Virus record (IMG/VR): IMGVR_UViG_3300049448_000009
Span: 1 to 22,620 of that record
DNA length: 22,620 bases
Reading direction: 5' to 3' (one strand)
Source of the DNA: a virus
The notes beneath the pieces are model-generated. The model was not told the DNA's origin and searched no databases. It saw only the letters and a program-made list of their open reading frames with translations. This document shows, in pieces, positions 14,377 through 20,551 of this stretch; positions within the stretch are counted from its first letter, which is position 1; each line of letters starts with the position of its first letter. The position numbers were made by a program, and so were the translations under genes.

Positions 14377-15132
14377 TTAATTGAGTAACGTCTTCAGCGC
14401 GGTGCCGTCGGCGACTTCGCTTTCACGCCACTGCGCCCACGCCAGTTCGCGAAACATCGCGAGCCGCGCAGCGCTGTCGCGTTTCGGTTCGCCGCCGAAC
14501 TCGGACAGCGGTCGGCACGCCGACGCGCCAATCCAGCGCGGGAAGGCGTACCAGACCGGCACGCCAAGCACGAGACAGCGCAGCGCTGCGCCGCTGTTCC
14601 AGGTGACGACCTGCTTCACGTTCTGCAGGTCGTCTTCCAGCGAGACGCCACGCACGGCGTCGGGGTGCTGCCGGATGCGTCCGCCGATCTGGCGCTGTAC
14701 CATCTCGGCCCATCCGTGCGGCGCGGCGATGCGCGGTTCGCCGAAGCCACGCTGCGCCAATATCAGCGTCTCGGTGCCGTCGTCGCGCCAGTCGGCAAGC
14801 TCGACGCCGAGTGCGTCCCATCGCTGCGCACCGAGTCGCGGCCAGCGGCCGGCACCGGCATGGTGACCGACCGCCATCGACACCCACGAGTCGCCGAGCC
14901 AGTCGCGGCCCAAATAGCCGTTCTCGCAAACGACCGCGCGCGCGCCGGCGCATTCGAAGCGGTCGGCGACGTCGCTGGCGACACCGTACCGACTCCACAG
15001 GATGGCGACATCGTCGCGCTGTGGTGGGTCGACGCTGGCGACGAGTTCGAAGCCGGCAGCGGTGATGCCGGCTTCGAACGCCCTGCGGCGTGGTTCAGGC
15101 TGTGGCCTGACAAGGCAGACAGCTCGCGCCAT
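14377..15132 (-). CDS. GT-B / capsule-synthesis-like protein (LAWxQW family, copy 1)
   Basis: The true start is ATG at 15132 (MARAVCLVRPQPEPRR), preceded by GGAGAAGG and six bases; longer readings are shadows. The 251-residue product has Rossmann-like strands AVCLVRP and VAILWSRYG (residues 42-50), then NGYLGRDW (71-78), and DLQNVKQVVTWNSGAALRCLVLGVPVWYA (168-196), the pattern seen in KpsS/capsule-synthesis (PF05159-type) and GT-B proteins. It ends with RLAMFRELAWAQW (223-235), shared with the gene at 12185. It overlaps the DUF115-like gene by 38 bases, which is long for this operon. A sugar-transfer role is inferred, and no acid/base residue can be named. Confidence 0.7.
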   Translation of the reverse strand: MARAVCLVRPQPEPRRRAFEAGITAAGFELVASVDPPQRDDVAILWSRYGVASDVADRFECAGARAVVCENGYLGRDWLGDSWVSMAVGHHAGAGRWPRLGAQRWDALGVELADWRDDGTETLILAQRGFGEPRIAAPHGWAEMVQRQIGGRIRQHPDAVRGVSLEDDLQNVKQVVTWNSGAALRCLVLGVPVWYAFPRWIGASACRPLSEFGGEPKRDSAARLAMFRELAWAQWRESEVADGTALKTLLN

Positions 15133-15895
15133 GTAGTGCCTTCTCCAGTTGAACGAACGGAAAGCAGAGCAGGTCGGTGCGCCGCGTCGCGTTGACGACA
15201 CGCACGCCCTCGTCGCGCAGGTCCTTCGCGAGCGGTTTATATTTGGCCAGCCACACGGCGTATTGTGGAAAGCTCTGCAGGTCGCCGGGATGGTCGCCGT
15301 GCCAGTGCGTGCGGCCGATTTCGTTGTTGTCGCGACAGTCGAAGCCGAGCAAGATGATTTCTTCCGCGCCGGCTTGATATGCCAGCCCGATAGCCTGCGA
15401 CCCGCTGTTCGCGCCGACGTTGATGACGCCGCGCGCACGATTGAGTCCCATGCTGTTTTCGCTGCGCACATAGTGCAGCCCGAACTTGTGCGCGGCGAGT
15501 TCATCCTGTGTCCACAGCGCGCCGGCGAAATGCCCGGCGACGTCGCCGTGGTATTTTTCCCACCATCGCCCGTCGCAGGCGTAAAGCACGTCGGCCCACG
15601 GCGCGCGCTGGTATGACGTGTTGATGACGATGACGCGGCGGTCGACGCCGTTGCGCCAGCGCTCGACCAGTGCGCAGTCGTCGGCGGTCAGGCTGATGCC
15701 GCTGGCGATGATGACGACGCTGGCGTGCGGCCAGCGCAGGCCTGCCCACGGCAGCCGGCCCATGTGGCACGTCGCGAGGCCTTTGCGCTGCAGCTCGAGC
15801 GCTTCGCGTTCGGTCTGCACGAAGAAGTGCGACGACTCGACGATGGTGCCGACGGCCGGGTCGTTGAACGACACCAGTGCGCGCAACTCGGTCAT
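15095..15895 (-). CDS. DUF115/MptE-like Rossmann protein, putative sugar enzyme
   Basis: This 266-residue protein starts at ATG 15895, in an ATGA overlap with the preceding gene. Residues 59-98 (SVVIIASGISLTADDCALVERWRNGVDRRVIVINTSYQRAP) and 157-200 (GVINVGANSGSQAIGLAYQAGAEEIILLGFDC, then THWHGDHPG) match the DUF115/6-hydroxymethylpterin-diphosphokinase-like fold, related to sialyltransferase-type transferases; G-x-x-x-S/T, NSG and HxHGDHP are the visible landmarks. Phage copies of this family are common but functionally uncharacterised. The first 40 residues form a separate short domain resembling the small protein at 18163-18390. A nucleotide-binding role is likely; the substrate is not known. 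Confidence 0.78.
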   Translation of the reverse strand: MTELRALVSFNDPAVGTIVESSHFFVQTEREALELQRKGLATCHMGRLPWAGLRWPHASVVIIASGISLTADDCALVERWRNGVDRRVIVINTSYQRAPWADVLYACDGRWWEKYHGDVAGHFAGALWTQDELAAHKFGLHYVRSENSMGLNRARGVINVGANSGSQAIGLAYQAGAEEIILLGFDCRDNNEIGRTHWHGDHPGDLQSFPQYAVWLAKYKPLAKDLRDEGVRVVNATRRTDLLCFPFVQLEKALHGASCLPCQATA

Positions 15896-16719
15896 CGCAG
15901 TCTCAGGACCGTCGGTTCTTTTGCGGTGGCGCGCTGCTCGGTCAGGTCGCGCCCGTCTTGGCCGCGCTTGACGGCGAGCGTCCACGCTTTGGCACCGTCT
16001 GCCGTTTCCGGCTTCGTGCGTGTCGCTTCGTTGCAGTGCCACGTCGAGCCGCGATAGGTGACGAAGTCGCCGGCTTCATAGTCGCGATCAGTCCACACGC
16101 CGCGATAGAGCAGGACCGGAAAATAGAGCAGCGTGGTGGTCTTGGTCTGGCCGACGGTGACGGTCAGCGCGACGCGCCGTTCGTCCTGCTGTTCGATCTG
16201 CACGTCGGGCGATTTCCACAGGCGAACCGCTGCCGCTTCCACCGCCTGGTTGATCTGTTCAGGGTCGAGCGCATCGCGTCCGTCGCGCGGCTTCGGCCAT
16301 GCGGCGAACAGATCGCGCACCAGTGCGTGGACCGCGAGCATGTCGACGTCTTTGCCGGGCGGGCCGTCCTTCGGCTTCGGCCACGCTTCGAACGCGGCGG
16401 CCACGTAGGCGGCAGCGGCTTCGCGACAGACCAGCTCCAGTCCGCTCATGTCCACCGGCGGCGCGTCCTTGCCGTCCTTGGCTTTCGGCAGCGCCGCGAC
16501 TTCGTCCGCCACTTTCGCCGCGATCAGTTCGACGTGCTGCTGCGCGCGCGCGTCCATCGCGGCGAGTATTTCATTGTGATACAAGAGTTCCGGCAGCGGG
16601 TCGCTTTCCTTCTTCGCTTTCAGCGCGGCCAGCTCGTCGCGCAGTGGTTGCAGTGCGCGTTCGATGGCGGCGCGCGTGGCTTCCGCGATACTGGCGGCCA
16701 TCTGTTTCATGTCAGACAT
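15892..16719 (-). CDS. Collagen-like probable head fibre / virion decoration protein
   Basis: The 275-residue product opens with a charged coiled coil (about residues 5-75: ASIAEATRAAIERALQPLRDELAALKAKKE). Short collagen-like linkers follow: PKAKDGKDAPP (78-88), WPKPKDGPPGKD (113-124) and WPKPRDGRDA (141-150), with helices between. The C-terminal third is a beta domain, LLYRGVWTDRDYEAGDFVTYRGSTWHCNEATRTKPE (204-239), reminiscent of small chitin-binding CBM5/12-type domains, plus a last KRGQDGRD. Proteins of this design sit on heads or tails as trimeric fibres. Placement right after the portal suggests a head fibre. GGAGG six bases before the ATG supports this start, which overlaps the portal stop by 8 bases. 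The role is inferred. Confidence 0.72.
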   Translation of the reverse strand: MSDMKQMAASIAEATRAAIERALQPLRDELAALKAKKESDPLPELLYHNEILAAMDARAQQHVELIAAKVADEVAALPKAKDGKDAPPVDMSGLELVCREAAAAYVAAAFEAWPKPKDGPPGKDVDMLAVHALVRDLFAAWPKPRDGRDALDPEQINQAVEAAAVRLWKSPDVQIEQQDERRVALTVTVGQTKTTTLLYFPVLLYRGVWTDRDYEAGDFVTYRGSTWHCNEATRTKPETADGAKAWTLAVKRGQDGRDLTEQRATAKEPTVLRLR

Positions 16720-18166
16720 AAGCGACCTCCAGCAGAGCGCGCACTTCGTCGGCCAGTTCGCGGTGGAATTCTTCGGCGTCGTAGGTCTTCGCCGGTGGAC
16801 GCGCGGAAGATGCCGGCTCTGGCGACGACGGTGGTGCCGGCAACGCCGGCGTCGGTGCGGCAGGCGTGGCGCGATTGACCAGTTCGCTTATCGGCCACAT
16901 CTGGTTTTGCATGAACGGCGCGTCGCCGCCCGGCACCGGCTCAAGGTTTTCGATGCGGCGCGCTTCGTTCGGTGCCATCACGCCCGACGTGAGGTTCGAC
17001 TTGTTCGCTTCGGCGCGGCCTTGCGGGTCCATGCGCAGCAGGCCTTCCAGGTCCATCTCGGCGCTGTACGGCGGCGGATTCTTGCCGAGTTCCAGCCCTT
17101 CGTTCAGCAGCGCTTCGACGGCTTCGATGTAAAGCTGCAGCGTCTGCGAGTAGTAATCCTGATTGAGCGCCGAGACGGAATTGAACGACGCCGGCAGCGA
17201 GCCGCCGAGCTTGTACAGCGGCACGTTGAACGCGCGCGCCACGTCTTCGGTCGTCCACTTCAGCTGCTCAATCAGTTGCGAGTCGGTCGGCGTCATCGAC
17301 ATCGGCTCATATTTCAAGCCGTCGCCGGCGACCAAGATGCGCCCGAGATTGCCCTGACCGAAGTCGTGTTCGAAATCTTCCTTCAGCCGCTTCGCGGTCG
17401 CGTCCGGTATCGTGCCGGGACTGGTCAGCTGGCCAGACGGTCGACTCATGTTCTGGAAGAAGCGCGCGCTGTTGGCCTGAATCTTCAGGCCCTGCGTCGT
17501 GCTGCCCGCGCACGCATAGATCGGCGACACGCCGACCAGCGGATGCCACAGGCACGGGCCGCGATCATGGATGATCGCGTCGGCCGGCACGGTGACCGAC
17601 TGGTCGACGCCGGCGAGTGTTGCGGTGTGCGCCGAGTCGGTGTCGATGCGATAGAACACGGACCCGTCAGAGGCCACCAGCGGCGTGACGTAGAAGGGAT
17701 TGAGCGGATAGAGCGCGGTGACGACGCCGCGACTGTCGCGCTCCTTGAACTGGTAAGCATTGCCGTGCAGCAGCTTCCACGCAATCCACATCTGGATGAA
17801 CTGCAGCCGCGTCTGGTAGCGGTTCGGCTTGTTCAGCACCGCAGCCAGTGGTGACGCGCGGCCCACTTCTTTCCAGACGCCACCTTTGCCCTCTTCCATC
17901 ATCTTGATGCGCAGCTTCGCGATGTCGCCCGAGATGAGCGCGACGCACGAATAGACGGCCGAGAACGCCAGCATGTTCGCCGGCGTCACCGGCGCGGTGT
18001 AGCGCTGCCACGCGCCGGCAAACGGTTCCCATATCGCACCCATCCAGCCACCGCCGCGCCCGGCCTGCGCCAGCGGCGTGACGTCGGTGACCATGTCCAT
18101 GCCCTTCTCGAGCGCGGGCGGTGGGTCCATGCCGTCGTAGTTCGCGGCGGTTTTAAACAGGCTCAT
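16712..18166 (-). CDS. HK97-family portal protein
   Basis: This 484-residue protein fits the HK97 gp3-type portal: N-terminal FSAVYSCVALISGDIAKLRIKMME, then PNRYQTRLQFIQMWIAWKLLHGNAYQF, the PLNPFYVTPL segment, and a core DAIIHDRGPCLWHPLVGVSPIYACAGS. Further along are NSARFFQNMSRPSGQLTSPG, then WTTEDVARAFNVPLYKLGG (about 300-318) and the alpha-rich LNQDYYSQTLQLYIEAVEALLNEGL (334-358). The C-terminus is a low-complexity proline/alanine tail. Dodecameric portals form the DNA-entry vertex and bind terminase and the connector. The ATG overlaps the upstream stop (ATGA). Unusually, this portal lies downstream of the capsid gene, not upstream. Confidence 0.96.
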   Translation of the reverse strand: MSLFKTAANYDGMDPPPALEKGMDMVTDVTPLAQAGRGGGWMGAIWEPFAGAWQRYTAPVTPANMLAFSAVYSCVALISGDIAKLRIKMMEEGKGGVWKEVGRASPLAAVLNKPNRYQTRLQFIQMWIAWKLLHGNAYQFKERDSRGVVTALYPLNPFYVTPLVASDGSVFYRIDTDSAHTATLAGVDQSVTVPADAIIHDRGPCLWHPLVGVSPIYACAGSTTQGLKIQANSARFFQNMSRPSGQLTSPGTIPDATAKRLKEDFEHDFGQGNLGRILVAGDGLKYEPMSMTPTDSQLIEQLKWTTEDVARAFNVPLYKLGGSLPASFNSVSALNQDYYSQTLQLYIEAVEALLNEGLELGKNPPPYSAEMDLEGLLRMDPQGRAEANKSNLTSGVMAPNEARRIENLEPVPGGDAPFMQNQMWPISELVNRATPAAPTPALPAPPSSPEPASSARPPAKTYDAEEFHRELADEVRALLEVAYV

Positions 18167-18390
18167 TCTTCCGCCGTCAGATCGCGTCGGCGATAGCGTC
18201 CGCGCGGCGTCGGCTCTGGTCGAGCTGCAGGTGCAGGCATATCCGCAGCGGCCGGCACGCGTGCCGAGCCGCTTTTGAGCAGCTGCTTCAGGTCGGCGTC
18301 ATCAGCATCGAACACGGCACCGCGCACGTGCAGCGCGCCGCCGTAGAAAATCCGCTTGCAGGCAATCATTCGCACAGTCGCACCCTTCAT
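18163..18390 (-). CDS. Small virion-operon protein, unknown (DUF7210-like pattern)
   Basis: The product is about 75 residues from ATG 18390; ATG 18369 (MIACKRIFYGG) would give 68 and has AAGGG, though 13 bases away. It contains KRIFYGGALHVRGAVFDADDADLKQLLKSGSARV, a short beta-beta-helix unit of the kind often encoded next to the capsid gene, followed by a proline-rich, basic tail (PAAADMPAPAARPEPTPRGRYRRRD). The start lies directly after a terminator-like hairpin, so the translation start is uncertain. The stop overlaps the portal ATG. It may be a small decoration or head-vertex protein; no function is established. The unit recurs at the N-terminus of the DUF115-like protein at 15895. Confidence 0.62.
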   Translation of the reverse strand: MKGATVRMIACKRIFYGGALHVRGAVFDADDADLKQLLKSGSARVPAAADMPAPAARPEPTPRGRYRRRDLTAEE

Positions 18391-18427
18391 CAAAAGAAGG
18401 GGCCAGCCACGTGCAGCCGGCCCCCTT
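18391..18427 (-). terminator. Terminator-like hairpin after the capsid gene
   Basis: In transcription order, the arms AAGGGGGCCGGC and GCTGGCCCCTT pair around an 8-base loop TGCACGTG, with one bulged G and one G-U pair. The hairpin is followed by CTTTTG. This is a GC-rich rho-independent-type structure 23 bases after the capsid stop. It is read as a partial terminator or processing barrier that would reduce portal and downstream transcript relative to capsid transcript. The T-tail is short, so readthrough is likely, and the downstream genes must still be transcribed. Confidence 0.65.
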
Positions 18428-18449
18428 GCTCAGCAGGAAAAGTCCCGAG

Positions 18450-20513
18450 CTACAGCGCGAGGTTCGACCACACGGCGACGACGTGCGCTCGACGTGGTGC
18501 GTAATTGATGAAGCGCACCGCACGAATGCCGACAAGGCCGTTCTGCCACAGGCTGACCAGCGAAGTCGCGCCACCGGTCGGCGTGTCCGTCATTTCGACC
18601 GATGCTTCCATCGACAGGTCGACCGCGATGCCGCCGTCGTCCGCCATCAGAATTTCGGACTCCTTGACCAGCACGGCAATCGTGTCGCCGACCGAGACGG
18701 CGCTGAATGGCACGTTTTGCGACGTGATGACCGGGAAGCCCTTGAACGTGCCGCCGTTGACGTTGATGTCGGGAAATGCCAGCGGCCCTTGCGCGGTGCG
18801 CAGCGTGCCGATGTTCAGCGCCGTGCGCGGATTCATAATCCAGGTGCAGCCACTCGGTGGCACCTTGTTGTTGACCAGCTCCATGATGACGGCCGACGTG
18901 TCGGTGTCGACGCTGGCGATGGTGGTGCCGGTCGATTGAATCTTCACCGCAGCGAAGGTGATCGACGCCGGCGAGACACCGGCGACCGCCGCGACGGTCG
19001 GGTCGATGAACTGATGGTCGGCATACGCTGCAATCGCTTCGGCGAGGTCGTTGCGGATGACGCCTTCGGCGCTCGGCGTGGAGAAGCGCGCCAGTTCTTC
19101 GGAGATGACGACGATGGTCGCGATCTTGGTGATGCCGAGCGCGATGGTGTCGAACACTTCCTTGGACAGCGGCATCGGCTTCGCTTCGCCGACCCACTTC
19201 GACGCCGACGCGCCGGCGGTCATGCGCGCCACCTTGACGTTGAACGGCATCTTGCGCGTCGCGGTCAGCCGCCCGAGTATCGTCATCGGATAAAGGAACT
19301 CGACGAACTCGGAAGCCATCTGGTTGACCGGCGCGAGCGGCCCGGCCCACGACGCGTCCGTGGTGACGCCCGGCGCGACCGCTGCCTTCTGGTTCATCAG
19401 CAGCGATTCGATCTGGCGCGGTCCTGCGCGCAGCCGCAGCGCCTGTTCCACTTCCGGCGTCGAGTCGCGCCACATCTTCGCGCGCTCCAGCGCTGCCGTC
19501 GGGTCGTTCTTCGAATCGGCGATGGCGATGCAGTAGCGCACGAACGGCATGCCCTTCGGCAAGTTCGCGTTCGGGCGCAGGATGAAGTCGCGAGCGCGGC
19601 CACGCGCCGGTTCCTGCACGTCATCGGTCGACGCTGTGCCGCCGCCGTTCGCTTTGGTATCGACCGGCGCTGCGGACGCGACGACCGACTTCTGCACTTC
19701 GCGCATGCGCTTGAGCTGCACGTCCGCCGCCTTGATTTCGTCGGTGAACTTGTCGAACTCTTCGCCCTCTTCGGGCGTCATGTTGGTGGCGCGCTCGACG
19801 GATGCGTCGAGCAGTGCCTTGCGCGCCGCTTCGGCGGCCGCGCGCTTCGCTTCGTAGCCGGCGATCTGTTCGGCAATGGTTTGCATCGTGTTTCCTTTCG
19901 ATGGTTTTTTGCCGGAGTCGCCCGGTGTGGAAGATGCCGTCGCAGCGCTGGTGCCGGTCGCGGCGCGCTCGACTTGCAGGTCGAATGACTTGATGGAAGT
20001 GATGGTCGCGTCGGCGTTCGCGGGAATCGTCACCAGCGAAAGCTCGAGCCATTCCCATTCCAGAAAACGAATTCCGCCCCACGGGTCTTTCGCGTTGACC
20101 GGTTCCATCTTGGTCGGAATGAAACCGATGGAGACGCCACGGATGAGCTTCAGCTTCATCTCGGCCCACGCGACGTCGAAGCGTTCTTTCAGTGTCGGCG
20201 GTGCGTCGATCTGCTCGACGTGGCCGCGCACCTGGATGCCGTCGGCCGTGACCTGCGCTTCGGTCACCAGACCAATCGGCAGGTCGGTCTTGTGGCCCTT
20301 GATGAACGAGACGGGCAGCTTGAAGCGCGCGCCGTTCGGTTCAACGATGTCGCCCTGACGGTCGGTCGATGGTGTCGAAGCCGTGGCTTCGAACGTGCGC
20401 GCGTTGTCGTCGAATTGCTTGATGTCCAGACGCGCCCAGCATTGCACTGGTGCTGCGCCTTTCTGCGACAGTCGCGCGATGCGCTCGCTGTACTGCTCGC
20501 GCTGGTCGGCCAC
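18450..20513 (-). CDS. Fused prohead protease - HK97 major capsid protein
   Basis: One continuous 687-residue ORF. Residues 1-182 form a U35/S78-type prohead protease with FIKGHKTDLPIG (catalytic His74), RGVSIGF (Ser128) and ELSLVTIPANADA (about 157-169). A serine/threonine/glycine linker (about 183-209) follows. Residues 210-687 are an HK97 gp5-type capsid protein: a helical delta-domain-like start MQTIAEQIAGYEAKRAAAEAARKAL, then ARDFILRPN, ASEFVEFLYPMTILGRLTATRK, KWVGEAKPMPLSKEVFDTI, and a C-terminal MADDGGIAVDLSMEASVEM plus WQNGLVGIRAVRFINYAPRRAH. The GTG start has AAGGA seven bases upstream. A strong internal start at 19886 would give a separate 478-residue capsid protein. Protease and capsid are usually separate genes in HK97-like phages. 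Confidence 0.94.
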   Translation of the reverse strand: MADQREQYSERIARLSQKGAAPVQCWARLDIKQFDDNARTFEATASTPSTDRQGDIVEPNGARFKLPVSFIKGHKTDLPIGLVTEAQVTADGIQVRGHVEQIDAPPTLKERFDVAWAEMKLKLIRGVSIGFIPTKMEPVNAKDPWGGIRFLEWEWLELSLVTIPANADATITSIKSFDLQVERAATGTSAATASSTPGDSGKKPSKGNTMQTIAEQIAGYEAKRAAAEAARKALLDASVERATNMTPEEGEEFDKFTDEIKAADVQLKRMREVQKSVVASAAPVDTKANGGGTASTDDVQEPARGRARDFILRPNANLPKGMPFVRYCIAIADSKNDPTAALERAKMWRDSTPEVEQALRLRAGPRQIESLLMNQKAAVAPGVTTDASWAGPLAPVNQMASEFVEFLYPMTILGRLTATRKMPFNVKVARMTAGASASKWVGEAKPMPLSKEVFDTIALGITKIATIVVISEELARFSTPSAEGVIRNDLAEAIAAYADHQFIDPTVAAVAGVSPASITFAAVKIQSTGTTIASVDTDTSAVIMELVNNKVPPSGCTWIMNPRTALNIGTLRTAQGPLAFPDINVNGGTFKGFPVITSQNVPFSAVSVGDTIAVLVKESEILMADDGGIAVDLSMEASVEMTDTPTGGATSLVSLWQNGLVGIRAVRFINYAPRRAHVVAVWSNLAL
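19884..19899 (-). promoter_or_regulatory. Internal ribosome binding site and ATG for free capsid protein
   Basis: Within the fused ORF, GAAAGGAAA stands six bases before the ATG of codon 210 (MQTIAEQ), exactly at the predicted protease/capsid boundary. The spacing and strength match those of the best starts in the operon, and codon 210 opens a 478-residue protein of normal capsid length. It strongly suggests that free capsid protein is translated as well as, or instead of, the fusion. An A6 run lies just upstream, at 19905-19910. This is inference from sequence alone. Confidence 0.7.
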
Positions 20514-20551
20514 GATGGTTCCTTCACGCGTTCAATGGGCCATCGACCTCC
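20514..20551 (-). promoter_or_regulatory. Leader of the protease-capsid ORF with mini-ORF ATG-GCC-CAT-TGA
   Basis: These 38 bases lie between the large terminase stop and the capsid ORF. In transcription order they read GGGAGG, TCG, ATG GCC CAT TGA (20543-20532), then ACGCGTGAAGGAACCATC and the GTG start. The block GTCGATGGCCCATTGAAC, and the GAAGGAAxCATC before the start codon, also occur before the tail tube gene. The GGAGG is only three bases from the mini-ORF ATG, closer than ideal. The near-palindrome CGATGG-C-CCATTG could instead be an operator. The function is unproven. Confidence 0.6.
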
